A DNA stretch of 64,000 nt from Gallionella sp. (GTDB lineage: Bacteria; Pseudomonadota; Gammaproteobacteria; Burkholderiales; Gallionellaceae). Each line of letters opens with the position of its first letter. The first letter of the stretch is position 1. The position numbers and the translations under genes were made by a program. The notes beneath the pieces are model-generated. The model did not search any database. It worked only from the letters and a program-made list of their open reading frames with translations, and had not been told where the DNA came from. Positions 8,881-16,646 of this stretch are shown here, piece after piece. The stretch is taken from assembly GCA_028687575.1 (NCBI GenBank), contig JAQTZW010000001.1, positions 1-64,000 on the forward strand, given 5' to 3'.

Positions 8881-9030
8881 ATGTCAATTATTTCTATATC
8901 GACCGTTGTTGTCCGGTCTCTTGCGCTCGGTTTATGTCGGGTCGCAGTTTCTCAGCTGACGCGTGTGCCAGCAGAGAGCGCTACCGATGGCGAGCGATTG
9001 ACTGGCATTAGCAACGAAAGAAAATCATGA
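8881..9030 (+). CDS. 49-residue first gene of the early operon
   Basis: A small frame (MSIISISTVVVRSLALGL...GERLTGISNERKS) begins at ATG 8881 after TAGGTGTG. It ends in a TGA overlapping the initiator gene start as ATGA, the classic coupled junction. No family is recognised. It has a hydrophobic first half and a polar tail. Its position right after the operator and its coupling argue that it is translated; it could equally be a leader peptide controlling initiator translation. Confidence 0.45.
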   Translation: MSIISISTVVVRSLALGLCRVAVSQLTRVPAESATDGERLTGISNERKS

Positions 9031-10085
9031 GACAACGCACAATCAGCGACTTTTTCTGGCGTGATCCAGAAATATCTGACCTAAGCCAGGAAGACAAAGC
9101 AACCCTGCTATATTTTTTAACCTCGCCGTCGTCAAATATCATCGGTGCTTACCAGGTAGTCTGGATGATTGCCGCAGCAGAAATGGGCTGGACGAAGGAT
9201 CAGTTATTAGTGGTCGTCAAAAGACTCAAAGCCAAAGGGTTAATTGATTTCAACGACACAGGTTGGGTTTGGGTTAAGACGTGGTGGAAGCACAACTCCG
9301 CCAAGGGCGCATTCTCTCCAAAGCTACTAGAAAATGCCAAAAAACAATGCGCTGCAATTCCTTCTGAATGGCGCAATGATTTCGTCGAATCATTGGAATC
9401 CGTTGGAATAAATAGGGTATCTATAGGGTATCCATACGCTACCCAATACCCGATAGATAGCCTATCCATAGGGCATGAATACCCTACCGATACCCTATCA
9501 GACCCCGCAAATTCGGGGGGGAATACCCCACCGATACCTTATTCATACCCTATCGATAGGGTATCCCATACCGTACTCCATACCCCGCCCCCTAACACTA
9601 CAATATTCAATATTCAATCTACAACCACCACCACAACTACCGGTGACCTGGAATACGATGCGTCACCCCAATCTCCAAAAACAGTGGTGGTGAATGATTT
9701 AATTTTCCCACCTGGAATAACCCCAGAGCAATGCAGCGCCATCCAGACGCAGCTCGCCAGCAGCGGGGTAGCATCTGGTCATTGGCAGTCCATTCTCGAT
9801 GAAATGCACGGCGCACAACTTGTCGTCCCCATCGGAAATCCAGTGGGGTACGTTCGAGGCATCGCCAAGCGAGCTTCAGAAGGCTCGTTTGCCCCCGAAC
9901 GGGGATTGGCGGTAGCGAACCAGCGGGAAATGCGCAGAAACCTGGAGCGGCAAGACGCTTTGCGGATTAGCACACAGCACAAAACTCAAGCCGTCGAAAT
10001 TCAACTTGACCAGTTACCAGACCATCTTCGTAAATCTTTAAGCCGGATTTTAGCCAGCAAAGCCAAAGAGGCCGCAGGTGCATAA
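9027..10085 (+). CDS. replication initiator-like protein with an internal iteron region
   Basis: A 352-residue protein. The N-terminus (about 1-115: RDPEISDLSQEDKATLLYFLTS...LVVVKRLKAKGLID) looks like the winged-helix domain of phage replisome-organiser and O-type initiators. Residues about 130-190 are a low-complexity linker of repeated YPIDSLS/YPTDTLS/YPIDRVS motifs, produced by iterons in the DNA. The C-terminus (about 225-352, including GNPVGYVRGIAKRA) resembles helicase-loader or primosomal protein tails. By analogy with lambda O it would bind its own gene and recruit helicase; this is inference. It is coupled to the 49-aa gene upstream (ATGA) and overlaps the FlhD-like gene by 8 bases. 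Confidence 0.7.
   Translation: MRQRTISDFFWRDPEISDLSQEDKATLLYFLTSPSSNIIGAYQVVWMIAAAEMGWTKDQLLVVVKRLKAKGLIDFNDTGWVWVKTWWKHNSAKGAFSPKLLENAKKQCAAIPSEWRNDFVESLESVGINRVSIGYPYATQYPIDSLSIGHEYPTDTLSDPANSGGNTPPIPYSYPIDRVSHTVLHTPPPNTTIFNIQSTTTTTTTGDLEYDASPQSPKTVVVNDLIFPPGITPEQCSAIQTQLASSGVASGHWQSILDEMHGAQLVVPIGNPVGYVRGIAKRASEGSFAPERGLAVANQREMRRNLERQDALRISTQHKTQAVEIQLDQLPDHLRKSLSRILASKAKEAAGA
9412..9625. other. candidate replication origin: iterons plus AT-rich segment
   Basis: Inside the initiator gene, at least eight copies or close variants of ATACCCTATC (or its complement) occur in about 155 bases: 9412-9421, 9422-9432, 9446-9456, 9479-9488, 9489-9499, two degenerate copies at about 9522-9540, and a perfect 20-base palindrome ATACCCTATCGATAGGGTAT at 9545-9564. 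An AT-rich tract with repeated AATATTC follows at about 9598-9620. A small hairpin CCCCG/CGGGG lies at 9503-9518. The layout resembles lambda ori within gene O. The repeats are seen; origin function is inferred. Confidence 0.6.
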
Positions 10086-10386
10086 CTCGCTCCAAAAAGA
10101 CATCGTTACACTCAACCGACGATACCTCTTGCTCGTCAAGCAAATGGCATCCGCAAAGCATCCGTTGCTTTGCGTCAGCGTTCCAACGTTTCTCGCCAAA
10201 AAAGTGAGCGACATGACGCTTGAGGAGATAGATCAACTGGCGGAAGACATGATTGCACCGTGCTTTTACATGAATCTGGACGAGACTACTTTCAACCAAA
10301 TGGAAGCGAAAATTCCCGGCGTGCACCGCAAAGCCTACATGACAAACGTTTTAGTTACCCGACTACAAACCGATGAGCAACGATAA
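10078..10386 (+). CDS. FlhD-like transcriptional activator subunit (SetD-like)
   Basis: FlhD pairs with FlhC as a heteromeric activator. In SXT/R391 ICEs the homologous SetD/SetC pair switches on excision and transfer genes. The 102 residues follow FlhD along the whole length: LQKDIVTLNRRYLLLVKQM matches the first FlhD helix (LLKHIYDINLSYLLLAQRL), and the later MTLEEIDQLAEDMIAPCFYMNLDE and MTNVLVTRL match its second half. It starts at GTG 10078, overlapping the initiator stop by 8 bases. It overlaps the FlhC-like gene by 14 bases. No flagellar gene is nearby, which argues for an element regulator. Confidence 0.75.
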   Translation: MHNSLQKDIVTLNRRYLLLVKQMASAKHPLLCVSVPTFLAKKVSDMTLEEIDQLAEDMIAPCFYMNLDETTFNQMEAKIPGVHRKAYMTNVLVTRLQTDEQR

Positions 10387-10876
10387 CCAATTCATCAAAA
10401 CCCGAATCCTCGCGGCATCCCTAATCAAAGACGGGATGCGCATTGCCCTTGCGCATTCAATCACGGGCCTGTCTTGGAGAACGCTCCGCGAGCTATGGGA
10501 GGAAATCCATGGGGCAGATGTCCCGCCGCCAGGCCGAATGCCTTGCGACACACTGGCTTATATCAAAAATGGTCAGTCGTCTCTTTCACTCTCTACGGTG
10601 GTCTCCGTCTATTTGTCCGCAGAAAAAGAACATCGAACACCCACGGATGCTTTTTCTCAAGCATGGGAAATAGCCAAGCTGTTCTCGGTTGACGGTAAAA
10701 AAATCGACATCAATGCTGCGTGGTACGCAATCCGGGACGTTAAAGCAGGACTGTTGTCTTGGAGTAAGTGCAGAAATTGCAAAGCAGAACATATTTTTGA
10801 TACAGGAACCAAAAAACCCGGCAAATGCCCTTATTGTGGAACGACAGGCAGCAAGATGCTGGAGGTGGCTCAATGA
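10373..10876 (+). CDS. FlhC-like transcriptional activator subunit (SetC-like)
   Basis: The DNA-binding partner in FlhDC-type activators. The 167 residues keep the FlhC order: an N-terminal helical part with LSWRTLRELWEEIHGADVPPPGRMP, equivalent to [24 protein letters not shown] in FlhC, and a C-terminal zinc site with four cysteines in CRNC...CPYC. It overlaps the FlhD-like gene by 14 bases and the transglycosylase gene by 4 (ATGA), so activator and transfer genes share a transcript. It probably activates promoters of the element; the targets cannot be named from sequence alone. Confidence 0.8.
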   Translation: MSNDNQFIKTRILAASLIKDGMRIALAHSITGLSWRTLRELWEEIHGADVPPPGRMPCDTLAYIKNGQSSLSLSTVVSVYLSAEKEHRTPTDAFSQAWEIAKLFSVDGKKIDINAAWYAIRDVKAGLLSWSKCRNCKAEHIFDTGTKKPGKCPYCGTTGSKMLEVAQ

Positions 10877-11337
10877 CGTTTAGCACTCGCACCATTGTCT
10901 TCACCAGCGCAATGCTGCTCTCACAACTCGCGCAACTTGCCAGTGCTGCCGACCTTGGATGTTTTGCGCAAGCATCATCGCGCTATAGCATTCCAGAGGA
11001 GCTACTTCGAGCAATTTCCAGAGTTGAATCTGGCGGCAACCCTGTGGCCATAAACAAAAACAAAAATGGCACTTTCGATATTGGTCACATGCAAATTAAC
11101 TCCGCATGGCTGCCAACCCTCGCTAAATACGGGATCACCAGAGACCGCTTAACAGACTCGTGCGTCAACACTCATGTTGGAGCCTGGATATTGGCGGGCA
11201 ATTTTCACCGCATGGGGTACGGGTGGAAAGCGGTTGGCGCGTACAACGCAAAATCGCCGGTCAAAGCCGCCGCCTACGCCAGACAAGTAGCGGACATTCT
11301 TCGTTATGAAACACAACAAGGAAATCAAATTGACTAA
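10873..11337 (+). CDS. VirB1-like lytic transglycosylase
   Basis: Cuts peptidoglycan locally so the type IV secretion channel can be assembled. A signal peptide (MTFSTRTIVFTSAMLLSQLA, cleavage after SAA) is followed by a SLT domain with catalytic glutamate in AISRVESGGNP and the motifs IGHMQINSAWLP and AYNAKSP. The total length is 154 residues. ATG 10873 follows GGAGGTGG and overlaps the FlhC-like stop (ATGA). It is the equivalent of F-plasmid gene 19/VirB1 and opens the transfer gene block. Confidence 0.9.
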   Translation: MTFSTRTIVFTSAMLLSQLAQLASAADLGCFAQASSRYSIPEELLRAISRVESGGNPVAINKNKNGTFDIGHMQINSAWLPTLAKYGITRDRLTDSCVNTHVGAWILAGNFHRMGYGWKAVGAYNAKSPVKAAAYARQVADILRYETQQGNQID

Positions 11338-11977
11338 GCACCGCGCCGTCATCGCGATCTTATTGACATCGTGCGCGATGTTATCGGGCTGCGGGAATCT
11401 ATTTAAGAGCCGCCTGGATAGTATTGCGGCGATCAGCCAGCCGAGCATCGGCTACCTTGACGGAAAATACAGAATTTGCCGTGAAAACTGTCCCAAACGC
11501 ACACCCAAGGAATTGGATGATTCAGATTCTTGGCCAAGCTCAACCTTGTTGGTTGCCAACAAACAGGCGACCACAAATCCGTCTCAAGCTCCGCTGCAAT
11601 CAACAGAAAAGCCCGCCAATGCAACCGACAAGACTACCGAAACCTTTGAGGTGTATTTCGATTTTGGTATGAGCAAGCCAAACCGCAACGGGCAAAAAGA
11701 ACTAGATCGCTTTGTGCTGCTTGCATCCAAACAAAGCATCGGCCTTATTGAATTGACCGGGCAAACCGATGATATCGGCACTCGAAATTACAACAACAGG
11801 CTGGCGTTGAAGCGTGTTCAGTTTGTTACTAGCTGGCTCAAGTCACACGGCATAAATACGACGATTTCCGCTTCATCCAAGGGGGATTGCTGTCACCCCG
11901 CGCCATACAACAAAGAGGAATTGGTACTCAAAGAAAAGCGGCGAGTGTCAATCAAAGCGCAGCAAAATCAACAATAA
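11306..11977 (+). CDS. OmpA-family outer-membrane lipoprotein
   Basis: A lipoprotein signal peptide ends in the lipobox LSGC near residue 29. A Pro/Thr-rich linker follows. A C-terminal OmpA-like peptidoglycan-binding domain (about 110-220) starts VYFDFGMSKPNRNGQKEL and contains GQTDDIGTRNYNNRLALKRVQFV. It would tether the outer membrane to the wall. Its start overlaps the transglycosylase gene by 32 bases, so it belongs to the transfer operon. OmpA-like proteins are not standard F-type components; a role in stabilising the channel, like the TrbJ/TraQ-like accessory proteins of other systems, is only a guess. Confidence 0.8.
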   Translation: MKHNKEIKLTKHRAVIAILLTSCAMLSGCGNLFKSRLDSIAAISQPSIGYLDGKYRICRENCPKRTPKELDDSDSWPSSTLLVANKQATTNPSQAPLQSTEKPANATDKTTETFEVYFDFGMSKPNRNGQKELDRFVLLASKQSIGLIELTGQTDDIGTRNYNNRLALKRVQFVTSWLKSHGINTTISASSKGDCCHPAPYNKEELVLKEKRRVSIKAQQNQQ

Positions 11978-12030
11978 AGAACGGGGGGTGCAATAAGAGC
12001 GTGACGATAAATTAAATAAACAAAAACAGC

Positions 12031-12050
12031 TCTGGCAATTTATAGCCAGA
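12031..12050 (+). other. small intercistronic hairpin
   Basis: The inverted repeat TCTGGC/GCCAGA with an 8-base loop lies between the OmpA-like gene and the next gene. There is no T-run, so it is not a canonical terminator; it may affect mRNA stability. Confidence 0.25.
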
Positions 12051-12083
12051 TGAAAGTTAAGGTTCACCCAAGGAGAAACTATA

Positions 12084-12293
12084 TTGATTAAATCAAAAAA
12101 ATTCATCTTTGATCTCGTCGCAGCAGGCGGCTTCATCGCGCTGGGCATGTTTGTGCCGGGTTCGACTTTGACTGACGCAAACGGATTCGCCGCCAATATC
12201 GCCGGTATTTCGACTGGCTTAGGTATTGGTTGGCTCATCAAAACATTTATTGATTACACAAAGGAAGTAAAAAATGAAAGCAAAAGCAATTGA
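12084..12293 (+). CDS. small two-helix membrane protein before the pilin
   Basis: The product has 69 residues and two hydrophobic segments (FDLVAAGGFIALGMFVPG and GISTGLGIGWLIKTFI). The start is TTG 12084, supported by AGGAGA eight bases upstream. The last 20 bases overlap the pilin gene, indicating translational coupling. No family is recognised. Candidates are a pilin chaperone in the role of F TraQ, or a second small pilus subunit; neither is shown by the sequence. Confidence 0.65.
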   Translation: MIKSKKFIFDLVAAGGFIALGMFVPGSTLTDANGFAANIAGISTGLGIGWLIKTFIDYTKEVKNESKSN

Positions 12294-12567
12294 TCTGCGC
12301 ATCCTCGCCTTGCTGGGTGCGATGTTTCTACCCACTTTCGCTGTAGCCGGTACGACAGGAACGGAATTCTTGACCTTGTACACATGGATCAACGGTGTGG
12401 CGACTGGCTATGCTGGCCGCGCAATCGCCATTGCAGCCGTGGTGATTGGTGCCTTGCTGTCGGTCGCAAAAGGCAATCCAATCCCTATTCTCGTGGGTGT
12501 CGGTTTTGCGATTTTCTTGCAATACACGCCGACGATTGTTAACGGAATTATGACCGCTACGATCTAG
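12274..12567 (+). CDS. traA: conjugative pilin, TraA-like
   Basis: The presumed pilus subunit. The 97-residue prepilin has a leader (MKAKAIDLRILALLGAMFLP, cleavage likely after VAG/AVA near residue 26). The mature peptide of about 70 residues has two hydrophobic helices (GYAGRAIAIAAVVIGALLSVA and IPILVGVGFAIFLQYTPTIV), the shape of F and SXT pilins. It lies just before traL, the standard place for traA. The name rests on size, topology and position rather than close sequence recognition. Confidence 0.75.
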   Translation: MKAKAIDLRILALLGAMFLPTFAVAGTTGTEFLTLYTWINGVATGYAGRAIAIAAVVIGALLSVAKGNPIPILVGVGFAIFLQYTPTIVNGIMTATI

Positions 12568-12635
12568 TGATGTTTGATTTCTGTTGCCCGTGATGTGTTT
12601 TATTGCGGGCAACAGCCCACGAAAGGAAGTAATCA

Positions 12636-12923
12636 GTGAAAGCAGGATACATACCTCGCACACTCGATCAGCAGGAGAAATTCCTGCTGTGGGACATTGA
12701 CCAATTCATTATTGCCATCCTGATTATGGGTACAGGGGTGTCGCTTGGCATGATGATTGGCGGCATTGTGGCGGGCAGCGTATCCGCATGGCAGTACGGA
12801 AAATTCAAAGCCGGTAAGCACCAAAAGTTTGCGGTTCATGCGATGTACTGGTGGTTACCCAGCAGTCTGTTTGTTAAAACGCGCACAACTCCATCATCAG
12901 ACCAGCGATATTTTTTAGGCTAA
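12636..12923 (+). CDS. traL: type IV conjugative transfer protein TraL
   Basis: TraL (VirB3-like) is a small inner-membrane protein needed for F-pilus assembly. The 95 residues contain the family start YIPRTLDQQEKFLLWDIDQF, two hydrophobic segments at about 25-55, and WWLPSSLFV toward the end. The start is GTG 12636 with GAAAGGAAG upstream. It is followed by traE after three bases, the invariant L-E-K-B order of F-type systems. Confidence 0.9.
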   Translation: MKAGYIPRTLDQQEKFLLWDIDQFIIAILIMGTGVSLGMMIGGIVAGSVSAWQYGKFKAGKHQKFAVHAMYWWLPSSLFVKTRTTPSSDQRYFLG

Positions 12924-12926
12924 ACA

Positions 12927-13517
12927 GTGACACCAGAAAAATTTATTACAACAAGTAGCAACAAAGCCAGAGAGATTACTTTTCTTCGATTAGTAGTTGG
13001 CGCGCTTATTGTCATTATTGTGATTGAAGGCGCGACGCTATTCAGAACATTGGGCATGGAAAGAACCGTACTCGTGCCGCCGACGATTGAGAAGAGCTTT
13101 TGGGTGTCGGGCGAGGGCGTATCAAAAAGCTACCTTGAGCAGATGGCGTACTGGTACGCCGGACTCGCATTGAACGTTACTCAGACCACAGGCAATTACC
13201 AAAAAGACCTTTTCTTGCGTTATTCAACGCCGGCAGGCGCGGGACAACTAGCGGCAGAAATGACAGCCAGACTGGATTTTCTTGCCAAAAATAACGCTGC
13301 CACCCTATTTACAGCGCAGACATTAAACACCGACGAAAAACTAATGAAGGTTGCGATCACCGGCGACTTGGACACCTTCGTAGGAGACAAGCGCATCTCG
13401 ACCAGGCGCACTATTTATGTGATTGGTTTCAGGTACATAAACGGGAGACTTTTTGTTAATGAGTTCAAGGAAACAAATGAAAAAGATATTTTTGGTGTCA
13501 GCACTCCTGGTAAGTAG
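12927..13517 (+). CDS. traE: type IV conjugative transfer protein TraE
   Basis: TraE (VirB5/VirB8-like) is an inner-membrane protein with a periplasmic domain used in pilus assembly. The 196 residues have one transmembrane helix at about 20-42 (LVVGALIVIIVIEGATLF), then the family motifs VPPTIEKSFWVSG and YLEQMAYWYAGLALNVT. The GTG start at 12927 is three bases after traL. Its 3' end overlaps traK by 41 bases. Confidence 0.92.
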   Translation: MTPEKFITTSSNKAREITFLRLVVGALIVIIVIEGATLFRTLGMERTVLVPPTIEKSFWVSGEGVSKSYLEQMAYWYAGLALNVTQTTGNYQKDLFLRYSTPAGAGQLAAEMTARLDFLAKNNAATLFTAQTLNTDEKLMKVAITGDLDTFVGDKRISTRRTIYVIGFRYINGRLFVNEFKETNEKDIFGVSTPGK

Positions 13518-14148
13518 TTTTCAGTGCCTGGCCGCTCAGATTTTGTATCAAGGCTCACCCACAGAGTCAACAACGGCCACCGTGTCGCGCAACGAACCTA
13601 ATCTAATCACGGTGGACGGTCGCAAGATCAAGCGTATCTATGGCGCAGAAGGCTTGTTTACGGTCACGCCCGAACCAGAAACGGGCGCGGCTTGGCTTAA
13701 ACCAACCGCCGACAAGCCAATGATGAGCGTCTTCATTACCGACGAAGAAGGCCAGCATTACAAGCTGCTGCTAAAGGTGGAAGATATTCCTGCGGAAACA
13801 ATTATCGTGAAAGGCGGAAACAAGCAACCCGGCCTCGTAATAAGCAAAAGAAACGAGCCTCGCAATGATGACATCATGAACACGGTCATCGCGCTTTTCA
13901 ATGGCGATGGCGATGCAAAAAACGAAACCATCTCGCTATGGAAAGGCACCAGGTTCGAGTTAATCAGAACGCTCGATTTAAGGGGGATTCGTGGTGAGTC
14001 CTACCTGCTCACCAATACATCCAATAAGCTCATTATTATGGACGAACGGGAGTTCTACCGCGCCGGTGTGCAGGCCGTGTCGATAGAAAATCCGACACTC
14101 GAAGCCGGGCAGACCACACAAGTCTTTATTGTTAGCGAGGTTGAATAA
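13477..14148 (+). CDS. traK: type-F conjugative transfer secretin TraK
   Basis: TraK is the VirB9-like periplasmic/outer-membrane component of the F-type core complex. ATG 13477 gives a signal peptide MKKIFLVSALLVSSFQCLAA and 223 residues. A longer TTG/ATG start upstream would spoil the signal peptide, and AAGG precedes ATG 13477. The beta-rich body includes FTVTPEPETGAAWLKPT and the C-terminal FYRAGVQAVSIENPTLEAGQ region expected to contact TraB and TraV. Its stop overlaps the traB start (TAATG). Confidence 0.9.
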   Translation: MKKIFLVSALLVSSFQCLAAQILYQGSPTESTTATVSRNEPNLITVDGRKIKRIYGAEGLFTVTPEPETGAAWLKPTADKPMMSVFITDEEGQHYKLLLKVEDIPAETIIVKGGNKQPGLVISKRNEPRNDDIMNTVIALFNGDGDAKNETISLWKGTRFELIRTLDLRGIRGESYLLTNTSNKLIIMDEREFYRAGVQAVSIENPTLEAGQTTQVFIVSEVE

Positions 14149-15374
14149 TGGCCTCCCTATCAGAAAAATTTGCCAACATGACGCCCAAAACTCGCCAATA
14201 CATCATGTTGGGAGGCGCAGGTGCGGGGTTAATGGCGTTGGTTCTCGGCAGCGTATCTCTTATGGATAGCCAGCCTTCGGTCGCGCCAGTGCCGACCACA
14301 TCAGCCGAACAGCAAGCCACCAACATCTCAACGCCGGGTGCAGCCGCAGACCCAAAGGAGGTGTGGATGACGCAATCTGCCGCACAAATGAAACAGATGG
14401 ATGATGTCGTCAAAGAGCTGAAGCAGCAAATGGCAGCGATGGAAGCAAAATCAGGAGTAATGCAGACCGGACAACCCGAGTCATTGTTGCCGCCACTGCC
14501 GCCTATCCCGCCGCCGGTAGCACCAATAACACAGCTACCTTTAGCGACTGGCGAGCCACCCAGAGTTTTGTCAGAACCCGCTCAGCCTAAAGAGCCGGGT
14601 ATCGCGTTGTTTGAGGTGAGCCAGACCGCCAAACCCACCACACCCGCACAGCAAGACACAAATGCCGGTTATGTACCAGCCGGATCGTTTGTGCGTGTTG
14701 CACTCTTGGGAGGCCTCGACGCACCAACAGGTGGGCAGGCGCAAACCAACCCCCATCCAATCCTGATGCGCACTCAGGACAATGCATTTTTGCCAAACCG
14801 CTACCGATTTGAAATCAAGGAATGCTTCATTCTGGCATCGAGTTACGGAGACATCAGTTCGGAAAGAGCGTTTGGCCGACTCGAAAATTTGTCGTGCGTT
14901 CGCCGCGATGGTAGGGCCGTGGATATTCCGGTTAAGGGATATGTCGTGGGCGAAGATGGAAAAGCCGGGATGCGGGGGCGGCTTATCAGCAAGCAAGGGC
15001 AGGTGCTCGCCAACGCATTGTTGGCGGGCATAGGCTCAGGGATTGGTCAGGCCTTCCAGAATAGCTCATCCACGCAATCAATCAGTCCGCTTGGAACAAC
15101 CTCAACGGTCAACCAAGGACAGCAATTACAAAACGGCATCAGTTCTGGCGTGGGCAAAGCCCTGGACAGACTGAGTAAGTATTACATCGACCTTGCAGAA
15201 AAACTGTTTCCTGTGATTGAAATTGATGCAGGGCGAACAGTTGAGGTGGTCTTCACCAAAGGCTTCTCAATGGATGATTTAAGCCAGGACCCTTCAATCG
15301 GAACGTATAGCGACATTTGGCAGCGCGGACGAAAAGTGATGGGTAAGGCACTTGATCCTTCCGAACCTCAATAA
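14148..15374 (+). CDS. traB: F-type conjugation protein TraB
   Basis: TraB (VirB10-like) spans the inner membrane and periplasm and links both membranes in the core complex. The 408 residues show one N-terminal transmembrane helix (about 21-42), a proline-rich periplasmic stretch (PPLPPIPPPVAPI), and the VirB10/TrbI-type beta-barrel domain with GYVPAGSFVRVALLGGLDAPTGG, RLENLSCV and VKGYVVGEDGKAGMRGRL. It is somewhat shorter than F TraB (475). It is coupled to traK and followed 15 bases later by dsbC. Confidence 0.93.
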   Translation: MASLSEKFANMTPKTRQYIMLGGAGAGLMALVLGSVSLMDSQPSVAPVPTTSAEQQATNISTPGAAADPKEVWMTQSAAQMKQMDDVVKELKQQMAAMEAKSGVMQTGQPESLLPPLPPIPPPVAPITQLPLATGEPPRVLSEPAQPKEPGIALFEVSQTAKPTTPAQQDTNAGYVPAGSFVRVALLGGLDAPTGGQAQTNPHPILMRTQDNAFLPNRYRFEIKECFILASSYGDISSERAFGRLENLSCVRRDGRAVDIPVKGYVVGEDGKAGMRGRLISKQGQVLANALLAGIGSGIGQAFQNSSSTQSISPLGTTSTVNQGQQLQNGISSGVGKALDRLSKYYIDLAEKLFPVIEIDAGRTVEVVFTKGFSMDDLSQDPSIGTYSDIWQRGRKVMGKALDPSEPQ

Positions 15375-15389
15375 ATAGGAGACTTATCA

Positions 15390-16124
15390 ATGAAATACAA
15401 AACCAAGCTATTTGCCATGTTGTTATTGATTTGCGCGACCGCAGTTCAAGCTGGCAATTGGGATGACAGCAGCGCAGCAAAGGACGTTACAAAAACATTG
15501 CGCGACCTCTACCCGTCAACGCAGATCAGTGACGTGCGCAAAACCGGCATCGACGGGATTTACGAAGTGGCTATGGGCAAAAATATTGGCTATACAAACA
15601 GCGAAGGGCGCTACTTCCTGTTTGGCCATATTTTTGACATGAAGACCCAGCAAGACTTAACAGCCCAACGTCTTGACGAGCTAAACGTAGTGAATTTTTC
15701 GGAGTTGCCTCTTGAGGATGCCATTAAGACTGTGCGTGGCAAGGGCGAGCGGGTGCTGGCGATTTTTTCCGATCCAGACTGCCCTTATTGCAAGAAGCTG
15801 GAGCAAGAACTACCCAAGTTAAGCAATGTGACGATCTACACCTTCCTGATGCCCTTGGATGGGCTGCATCCAGAGGCATCCAAAAAAGCAAAGGGGATAT
15901 GGTGTTCAATCGACAAGTCAGCCGCGTGGCGTGACTACATGCTGCACGACAAAGCACCTGTGACAGACAAGCACTGCGACAGCCCGATTGAACGCAATGT
16001 CCAGCTCGGTCAAAAGTTCAATATCAATGGCACGCCCACACTGATCGCCGCAGACGGTCGCGTATTGCCAGGCATGGCGGCAGCAGACCAAATCGAGAAA
16101 TGGCTAAACAAGGAGCAAAAATAA
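15390..16124 (+). CDS. dsbC: DsbC-family periplasmic disulfide isomerase
   Basis: Repairs disulfides in exported transfer proteins. The 244 residues show a signal peptide ending in VQA, an N-terminal dimerisation domain, and a thioredoxin-fold catalytic domain with CPYC near residue 130 (FSDPDCPYCKKLE) and the cis-Pro loop GTPTL. It sits between traB and traV as in many SXT-like systems. Its stop overlaps the traV start (TAATG). Confidence 0.92.
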   Translation: MKYKTKLFAMLLLICATAVQAGNWDDSSAAKDVTKTLRDLYPSTQISDVRKTGIDGIYEVAMGKNIGYTNSEGRYFLFGHIFDMKTQQDLTAQRLDELNVVNFSELPLEDAIKTVRGKGERVLAIFSDPDCPYCKKLEQELPKLSNVTIYTFLMPLDGLHPEASKKAKGIWCSIDKSAAWRDYMLHDKAPVTDKHCDSPIERNVQLGQKFNINGTPTLIAADGRVLPGMAAADQIEKWLNKEQK

Positions 16125-16645
16125 TGCGTGTTGGGATTTCAGTAATGGCGGCTTGCTTGAGCATCACCGGATGCAGCATGGTAGGACTTGATGCCCAAAA
16201 GTCGTTCACCTGCAAAGCGCCACCGGGCATTAACTGCTCATCACTATCGGGAGTCTATGCCAATGCTGTTGCTGATAACCTGCCTGGTTCGGCAGCAAAA
16301 CCATTCTCCAGATACAGTAAGGAAAATCAAGCCAAAGTAGCCGAGAAGGTCGTTGGTGAAGCCCCTCAAACAGGCACGCCCGTACTGAGTGCGCCAAGTG
16401 TATTGCGTGTGTGGGTTGCTCCGTGGGAAGACAGCAGAAAGGTGTTGCACGATCAGGCATTCCTGTATGCCGTTGCCGATCCGGGGCATTGGCAAGTGGC
16501 TCATAGCACCCAAAAAATTGCCAACCAATATCGTGTCATGGCACCGACTGCAAAGCCACAACCCGCATTATCGCAACCGGCGGTACCGCAATCAGTGTTG
16601 CCACAAAGCCAGTTTGGGCAAGAGCAATCACAAGGGTCAAATTAG
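16124..16645 (+). CDS. traV: conjugal transfer lipoprotein TraV
   Basis: TraV is the outer-membrane lipoprotein (VirB7-like) of the F-type core complex. ATG 16124 gives a lipobox SITGCS near residue 17 and the family segment FTCKAPPGINCSSLSGVYANAV with its paired cysteines. The C-terminal half is rich in proline and glutamine. I chose this start over one 24 bases upstream because AAGGAGC precedes it and it gives a proper lipoprotein signal. It is coupled to dsbC and one base from traC. Confidence 0.9.
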   Translation: MRVGISVMAACLSITGCSMVGLDAQKSFTCKAPPGINCSSLSGVYANAVADNLPGSAAKPFSRYSKENQAKVAEKVVGEAPQTGTPVLSAPSVLRVWVAPWEDSRKVLHDQAFLYAVADPGHWQVAHSTQKIANQYRVMAPTAKPQPALSQPAVPQSVLPQSQFGQEQSQGSN

Positions 16646-16646
16646 C

